Source of the DNA: Bacillota bacterium
GTDB taxonomy: Bacteria > Bacillota > Clostridia > Acetivibrionales > DTU013
Reading direction: 5' to 3'
Assembly (NCBI GenBank): GCA_023415815.1
Contig: JAEZJL010000202.1
Span: forward strand, 1 to 12,038
DNA length: 12,038 nucleotides
Shown here in pieces: positions 7,800-12,038 of this stretch (position 1 is the stretch's first letter; the number at the start of each line of letters is the position of its first letter). The position numbers and the translations under genes are program-made. Under the pieces are notes generated by a model. It searched no databases. It was not told the DNA's origin and saw only the letters and a list, made by a program, of their open reading frames with translations.

Positions 7800-9119
7800 C
7801 TAATTTCCTTTATTAATCTCCTGCATCCTTGCGCCGAATTCCTCCGGTGCAACAGACTGTGCCAGAAGCCCGGCAACCAGCTTAAGATGCGTCTGTGCGT
7901 CCGAGCCCTCCAGAAACGTGTCCCATGATGGCACAAAGCCCCTGGCGTCTTTTACTGTTTCCTCTATCTGTCGCATAAGAGGGCTGATCTTTGACTCGTC
8001 GACAACCACATCCCAGATGGGAATAAGCATATTCCGCTCATAGCCTTCCTTACACAGGCCTTCCGCAATACCGGCGGCAGTCTTAACCGAGGCCGCCCTG
8101 TCAGAGGCTCCTGCGCTGACCATCCAGCAGTCTATGGCTCCTCCGATATACTCGTCGATCGTACCCTTACCTCCGGGTACCAGAGGAAATTTCAACGGCA
8201 CCATTTTACCTTTTACAGCCGACGTGTCATCCTCAAAGCCCGAGCACGCCCAGCTTCCCATCAGAATCATAGGGACTCTGCCCTGCCTGACGGGCTCCAT
8301 GGCTTCCGCATAACCCGTTTTCATATAATTTTTCTGAAACATCCCCGCGTCAACCAGCTCATCCAGCTTGTCGGCAGCCTCGGTAAAGGCCGGCTGATCG
8401 AATGTCGCCCTCTTCTCAAGCGCTGCCATGGAGGTCTCCAGACCGGCCGTCCTCAATGCCAGCGCATTATACCAGAGCATGCCGGGCCACAGTTCTATTT
8501 CGGCGACAGTGGCGGGAGTGATTCCCTCCACTCTGAAGCTCCTGACTGCGGCAAGCAGATCCTCGTAGGTTTCCGGCAGCTTGATTTCGTACTGTTCGAA
8601 CATTTCCCTGTTTGCAAACAGGCAGATTACGGATACCATGAATGGCAATCCGTAGATTTTGCCGTCATAGGTCTGGCTGCCAAGAGCGCTTTCCATAAGC
8701 CTGCTTTTTGTATCGGCATCCAGATAGCTGTATACGTCCAATACCTTTCCGGAATCCACGAAGGGCTTTGAAAAGCCGCCGCCCCATGAAAAGAAGACGT
8801 CGGGCGCCTCGTTTGTGGCTATTGCCAGCCTGATTTTAGATTTGTAAATTTCAGTTTCAATCGCCTCGACCTCAAGCTTGATATCCGGGTTTACTGCGGC
8901 GAAGCTTTCTGCGGCAGCCTCAAAGGAGACCTTGTTGCTGTCCGTATCGGAGGTCCATATATGCCAGATCGATATGCTTTTTATATCCGGCGCCGCTGAT
9001 GACGCCGGAACGCTCGCGCCGCCAATGCCGGCGGTTTCCTGCGAACCGCAGGCCGTACTGCCGACGAGGATGCTTAAAACCGATAGCAGACATATCCCTT
9101 TTATAATGCTTACTTTCAT
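7800..9119 (-). CDS. Extracellular sugar-binding lipoprotein (ABC transporter family 1 solute-binding protein)
   Basis: A 439-residue lipoprotein predicted to capture a sugar or oligosaccharide outside the membrane. The N-terminus is a lipoprotein signal with lipobox STAC, so Cys24 would be lipidated after cleavage. A Ser/Ala/Gly-rich spacer precedes the mature fold, which begins with KSISIWHIWTSDTD and contains APDVFFSWGGGFSKPF and GRVPMILMGSWA, all typical of the SBP_bac_1 family. Length is normal for the family. The ATG at 9119 has GGAGGGG five bases upstream. It begins 72 bases after the response regulator stop with no evident promoter or terminator between, so it is probably co-transcribed with the two-component genes. 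No permease gene follows; a terminator does. It may serve a transporter encoded elsewhere, or act as an extracellular sensor partner of the adjacent kinase, as XylFII does with LytS/YesN in Clostridium beijerinckii. The ligand cannot be told from sequence; glucan oligosaccharides are a guess from the neighbouring glucanase. Confidence 0.92.
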   Translation of the reverse strand: MKVSIIKGICLLSVLSILVGSTACGSQETAGIGGASVPASSAAPDIKSISIWHIWTSDTDSNKVSFEAAAESFAAVNPDIKLEVEAIETEIYKSKIRLAIATNEAPDVFFSWGGGFSKPFVDSGKVLDVYSYLDADTKSRLMESALGSQTYDGKIYGLPFMVSVICLFANREMFEQYEIKLPETYEDLLAAVRSFRVEGITPATVAEIELWPGMLWYNALALRTAGLETSMAALEKRATFDQPAFTEAADKLDELVDAGMFQKNYMKTGYAEAMEPVRQGRVPMILMGSWACSGFEDDTSAVKGKMVPLKFPLVPGGKGTIDEYIGGAIDCWMVSAGASDRAASVKTAAGIAEGLCKEGYERNMLIPIWDVVVDESKISPLMRQIEETVKDARGFVPSWDTFLEGSDAQTHLKLVAGLLAQSVAPEEFGARMQEINKGN

Positions 9120-9181
9120 TCAGACCCCTCCGTTTACTTGCCGGATGAAGCGGTTTTCCGCCGCCCCGCCTTATATGCTCC

Positions 9182-9199
9182 CGCTGTGCTTTTACAGCG
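9182..9199 (-). other. Small hairpin across the response regulator stop codon
   Basis: CGCTGT and ACAGCG form a perfect six-base stem with a six-base loop, and the TAA stop (9194 to 9192) lies at the stem-loop junction. No T run follows, so it is not an intrinsic terminator. It might slow ribosomes or protect an mRNA end between the regulator and the binding-protein gene, or be chance. Confidence 0.3.
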
Positions 9200-10802
9200 T
9201 CCTTACGTTCTTTTTATAATCATTGACCGACATTCCGGCAAATTTCTTGAAGCACATGCTGAAGTAGTTCGGATCCTGTATACCCACTGCTTCGGCTATT
9301 TCGTAAGATCTCATGCCGGTCCCGTTCAAGAACTCGATAGCCTTCTCCATCCTGATTTTAGTCAGGTACTCTATAAAGTTCTGGCCCGTCTCCTGCTTGA
9401 AAATACGGCTCAGATAGCTTGGATTCTTGTAGAATCTTCCTGCTACGGCAGCCAGCGTTAAATCAGGCTCGGCAAGATGCTCCCGCATATACTCCATAAT
9501 GGCAAATATGGTGTTGTTCTCTTTTTTAGACCTCAGCCGCCTGACGGCGTCCGCAGCGTCCAGCGCTATGCCCTTCACATATTCCCTGGCCTCGGGAAGA
9601 TTGTCAATCCGGAAGATAATATTATATGGAAGCAACCCGGGATCAAAGACCTCCGAATAATTCAGCCCGATTTCATTCAATGCGGTTAAAATGGATGAGA
9701 TTGTATTGGCCGAGACAGTCTTGATCTGTTCCATATTTATATCCCTTGAGGTATGGAGATTTTCGAAAATATCGTCGATCAGGCCGGCGGCCTTTTCACC
9801 TGCGCCTGACTTGACATACATTCCTATTCTGCCGGTATCCGCATTCCTTATGGCTGTTTTTTCACTACCGCAATCTATTTCACTGAAGTCAATCACCTGG
9901 TTCCATCCGGCAATAATCCGGTATTCAAGGGCATCGCAGGCCTCCTTGTAGGAAGCTCCGACATCCTTCCACCCGGCACAGGCGCTGCCGACGCCTATTG
10001 ATACATAACATTTAAGCCGGTTAATAAGCATGGATTTGATCTGTTCTGCGCATTCTGCAAGGTCCACTTCGGGACTGAGGCTAAGTACAGCTATTCTGCG
10101 GTTTATATCAAAAAATACGTATAAGCCCGCATCCCCTTTGAAGTACAGCTTTACTATTTCAGAACACTGCATGCCAAGTATCAGCCTGTCTTCTTCACCG
10201 GCTCTCCGATTTATATCGGTGCGCGCGGCCTCTATTACGGCTACCCTGTGATACTTCAAATCCGGGTCAAGTGAAAAGTAGGCCAGTTTTTCCTTAAGAA
10301 CTTCACCGCTCAAGGTATTATGTGCAAGCTCGTTCAGGAATCTCTCCAGAAGATAGGGATAGCTTTCGTCAAGTCTTTTTTTCAGGCTGTTGTATTCTTC
10401 GGTATGCTGCCGCTCGCGGTTGATTTTCTCTTTTACAGCCAAGGCCGTCTTTTTTATTTCACCGCTGTTAATGGGCTTCAGGAGAAAGTCGGACAGTCCG
10501 GCCTTGATGCCCTTTTTGGCATAATCAAACTCTTCATAAGCGGTAAGTACTACAATTTTAATATGAGGATATCTCTCGATGACAAGCCTGCTGAACTCAA
10601 GACCGTCCATAAAAGGCATGCAGATATCCGTGAATATGATGTCGGGCATTATGTCCTCGAGCATGCTCAGCGCCTGGCTTGCGCTTGATGCCTCTCCCGC
10701 AACCTCCATGTCCATTGCGTTCCAATCCACGGCTATTTTGAACAATCCTCTGACAGGCTCCTCATCATCAACTATCATCACCTTCAAAAAATCGCTGTCC
10801 AT
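9192..10802 (-). CDS. YesN-type response regulator with AraC-family DNA-binding domain
   Basis: A 536-residue cytoplasmic transcription factor activated by phosphorylation. The receiver domain (about residues 6-125) shows acidic pair D12/D13, phosphoacceptor D59 in FTDICMP, T87 in VVLTAYEEFDYA and K109 in LLKP, so all key residues are present. A central region (about 135-310) with CYVSIGVGS and SYKEACDALEYR is typical of the YesN family. Residues about 430-532 are an AraC/XylS domain with two helix-turn-helix motifs (LTLAAVAGRFYKNPSYLSRIF and SYEIAEAVGIQDPNYFSMCFKK). The ATG at 10802 has AAGGAGGA just upstream, inside the 3' end of the kinase gene. The two genes overlap by 35 bases, which suggests translational coupling and makes the kinase the partner. 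Members of this family commonly control adjacent sugar-uptake and polysaccharide-degradation genes; targets here could include the binding protein and the glucanase, but no operator was recognised. Confidence 0.95.
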   Translation of the reverse strand: MDSDFLKVMIVDDEEPVRGLFKIAVDWNAMDMEVAGEASSASQALSMLEDIMPDIIFTDICMPFMDGLEFSRLVIERYPHIKIVVLTAYEEFDYAKKGIKAGLSDFLLKPINSGEIKKTALAVKEKINRERQHTEEYNSLKKRLDESYPYLLERFLNELAHNTLSGEVLKEKLAYFSLDPDLKYHRVAVIEAARTDINRRAGEEDRLILGMQCSEIVKLYFKGDAGLYVFFDINRRIAVLSLSPEVDLAECAEQIKSMLINRLKCYVSIGVGSACAGWKDVGASYKEACDALEYRIIAGWNQVIDFSEIDCGSEKTAIRNADTGRIGMYVKSGAGEKAAGLIDDIFENLHTSRDINMEQIKTVSANTISSILTALNEIGLNYSEVFDPGLLPYNIIFRIDNLPEAREYVKGIALDAADAVRRLRSKKENNTIFAIMEYMREHLAEPDLTLAAVAGRFYKNPSYLSRIFKQETGQNFIEYLTKIRMEKAIEFLNGTGMRSYEIAEAVGIQDPNYFSMCFKKFAGMSVNDYKKNVRTL

Positions 10803-12038
10803 CCCGCTCCTCCTTCAACCGTATACATATTACAACCCTGGTGCCGTACCCCGGCCTGCTCTCTATACGGCAGACATCCTGGTCGTTATAATATATTTTC
10901 AGCCGCTCGATGGTGCCTCTCAGGCCAAAGCCTGCGCCGCCGCTGCCTATTGTTCCGTTCACCGCCGCGTTCAGCTGTTCCACGTCCATTCCCACGCCGT
11001 CGTCCTCCACCGAAAACACGATGCAGTCACCCTTGCGCTCCGCGCTGATATTTATTGATCCGCTTTCACCCTTGGGCTTGATCCCATGGTAAAGCGCATT
11101 TTCAACCAACGGCTGGAGCACAAGCTTGGGGATCAAGCACTTGGCGGCCGTTTCGTCAATATTATAGCTGTCCGTAAAGATATTCCCGTACCGGACCTTC
11201 TGGATTATAAGATAATTTTTTACCGTATCTATCTCCTGGCTTACCGTGATGATCTCGCTCCCCTTGCTGAGGCTTGTCCTGTAATAATTGGCCAGTGCCG
11301 ATATAACCTCATAGACCTCTTTCGACCTCCCGGACAGGGCGAGATAGCTTATGGCGTCGAAGGTGTTATAAAGGAAATGGGGCTTTATCTGGGCCTGAAG
11401 CGCGTTGAGCTCCGTCATCCTTTTTACCCTCTGCTCCTCCACCACCCTTCCAATGAGGCTCTGAATCTCGGTAACCATAAGGTTGTAGCCGTCCTTCAGC
11501 TCCCCTATCTCATCCTTTCCCGTCCTCACGTCGGCCTGCTCAAATTTTCCTTTCTCAATCCCCTTCATCGTCTTAAGGAGCTTTTTAATGGGATTGGTGA
11601 TCATTCGGGATATGAAAATGGAGCCCGCTATCAGCAGCAGTCCGTTTACTATGAACACAAAAAGGGCTATGAAACGTACAAGCTGGGAATCTCCGGTCAT
11701 TTCGCCCATTGGTGTTATACTTATGATGTACCAGCCCTGCTTTTGCAGTCTGAGGCTGGAAACAAGGTATTCCCTGCCGTCTATTTTCTCCGTGAACCTC
11801 GCCCGCCCACCGGCGACAACGTTCCTTGCCACTCTTTCCATATCTACGCCGTAGATGTCCTTTGCCTCGACAATATTCCTTCCCTCTTCGTCAAGCAGTA
11901 TAAAGCTGGTACCGTAATTATTCATAAGGAGCTGGTATGCATTGGCGAAATTATCCTCGGATATGTTCATTATCAGGTAGCCCAGCGGCTTTTGGGTAAA
12001 GACGTCGTTGAATGTCCTGATGAAGGATATGAAGTTTT
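10768..12038 (-). CDS. YesM-type sensor histidine kinase, 5' end outside window
   Basis: The frame is open to the window edge, and 422 residues are visible from the first whole codon (ending at 12036). The reading frame continues upstream of the internal Met at 11970 (sequence TKQKPLGYLI just before it), so that Met is not the start. In visible-residue numbering: 1-118 is the end of an extracellular sensor domain of Cache type, 119-143 a transmembrane helix, about 144-195 a HAMP linker. The His_kinase dimerisation segment has QIKPHFLYN with phospho-acceptor H220. The ATPase domain has the N-box VENALYHG (N313), DGVGM (347-350 region) and GFGLRG. These are the marks of the LytS/YesM class. It should phosphorylate the response regulator encoded immediately downstream, whose start lies inside this gene. 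The signal is unknown; carbohydrate sensing, directly or through the binding lipoprotein two genes on, is plausible. Confidence 0.94.
   Translation of the reverse strand, partial: NFISFIRTFNDVFTQKPLGYLIMNISEDNFANAYQLLMNNYGTSFILLDEEGRNIVEAKDIYGVDMERVARNVVAGGRARFTEKIDGREYLVSSLRLQKQGWYIISITPMGEMTGDSQLVRFIALFVFIVNGLLLIAGSIFISRMITNPIKKLLKTMKGIEKGKFEQADVRTGKDEIGELKDGYNLMVTEIQSLIGRVVEEQRVKRMTELNALQAQIKPHFLYNTFDAISYLALSGRSKEVYEVISALANYYRTSLSKGSEIITVSQEIDTVKNYLIIQKVRYGNIFTDSYNIDETAAKCLIPKLVLQPLVENALYHGIKPKGESGSINISAERKGDCIVFSVEDDGVGMDVEQLNAAVNGTIGSGGAGFGLRGTIERLKIYYNDQDVCRIESRPGYGTRVVICIRLKEERDGQRFFEGDDS

Noticed and set aside
9120..9191. Separate promoter for the binding-protein gene
   Set aside because: The 72-base gap has only a TATAAG-like word and no -35 element at suitable spacing, so read-through from the two-component genes is the simpler reading.
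11968..11970. ATG at 11970 as start of the histidine kinase
   Set aside because: The frame stays open upstream to the window edge with sensible sensor-domain sequence, and starting here would remove the N-terminal membrane segment expected for this family.

Overview
The window looks like carbohydrate-utilisation chromosome from a Gram-positive bacterium of the Firmicutes (Bacillota), probably a polysaccharide-degrading clostridial lineage or a relative. The evidence is a three-repeat SLH anchor on a secreted glycoside hydrolase, a lipoprotein sugar-binding protein, a YesM/YesN-type two-component pair, strong AGGAGG-like ribosome binding sites and AT-rich intergenic DNA with clostridial-looking promoters. 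Species cannot be assigned from sequence alone. All five recognised genes lie on the minus strand, so transcription runs from high to low coordinates.

Right part (12038 to 7733): the 3' portion of a membrane histidine kinase overlaps by 35 bases a YesN-type response regulator with an AraC DNA-binding domain. After 72 bases comes a family-1 extracellular solute-binding lipoprotein, which ends at a strong intrinsic terminator. This reads as one operon whose promoter lies outside the window. No permease or ATPase genes are present here.

Middle (7732 to 1421): an intergenic region carries five copies of GGGACAGTTC and then a promoter with a dyad in its leader. It leads into a single 1946-codon GTG-start gene for a cell-surface GH16 beta-1,3(4)-glucanase. 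Its order is signal peptide, three SLH repeats, a beta-helix-like region resembling CBM54, a Gly/Ser/Asn/Pro linker, the GH16 catalytic domain, then six CBM4/9-like jelly-roll modules, the last three each preceded by a DUF1533-like domain. The gene ends at a clear terminator. The last two CBM modules are nearly identical while their neighbouring domains are not.

Left part (1195 to 1): a separate promoter and the 5' portion of a secreted RCC1-repeat beta-propeller protein, with at least seven 50-residue repeats in exact 150-base register, cut by the window edge.

Likely joint role (inference): the surface enzyme cuts laminarin or lichenan-like glucan next to the cell, the lipoprotein binds released oligosaccharides, and the kinase/regulator pair adjusts expression to sugar supply. 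No complete new system is evident. The most notable points are the homogenised CBM pair, the repeat cluster upstream of the glucanase, and the binding protein placed directly after a two-component system without a transporter.
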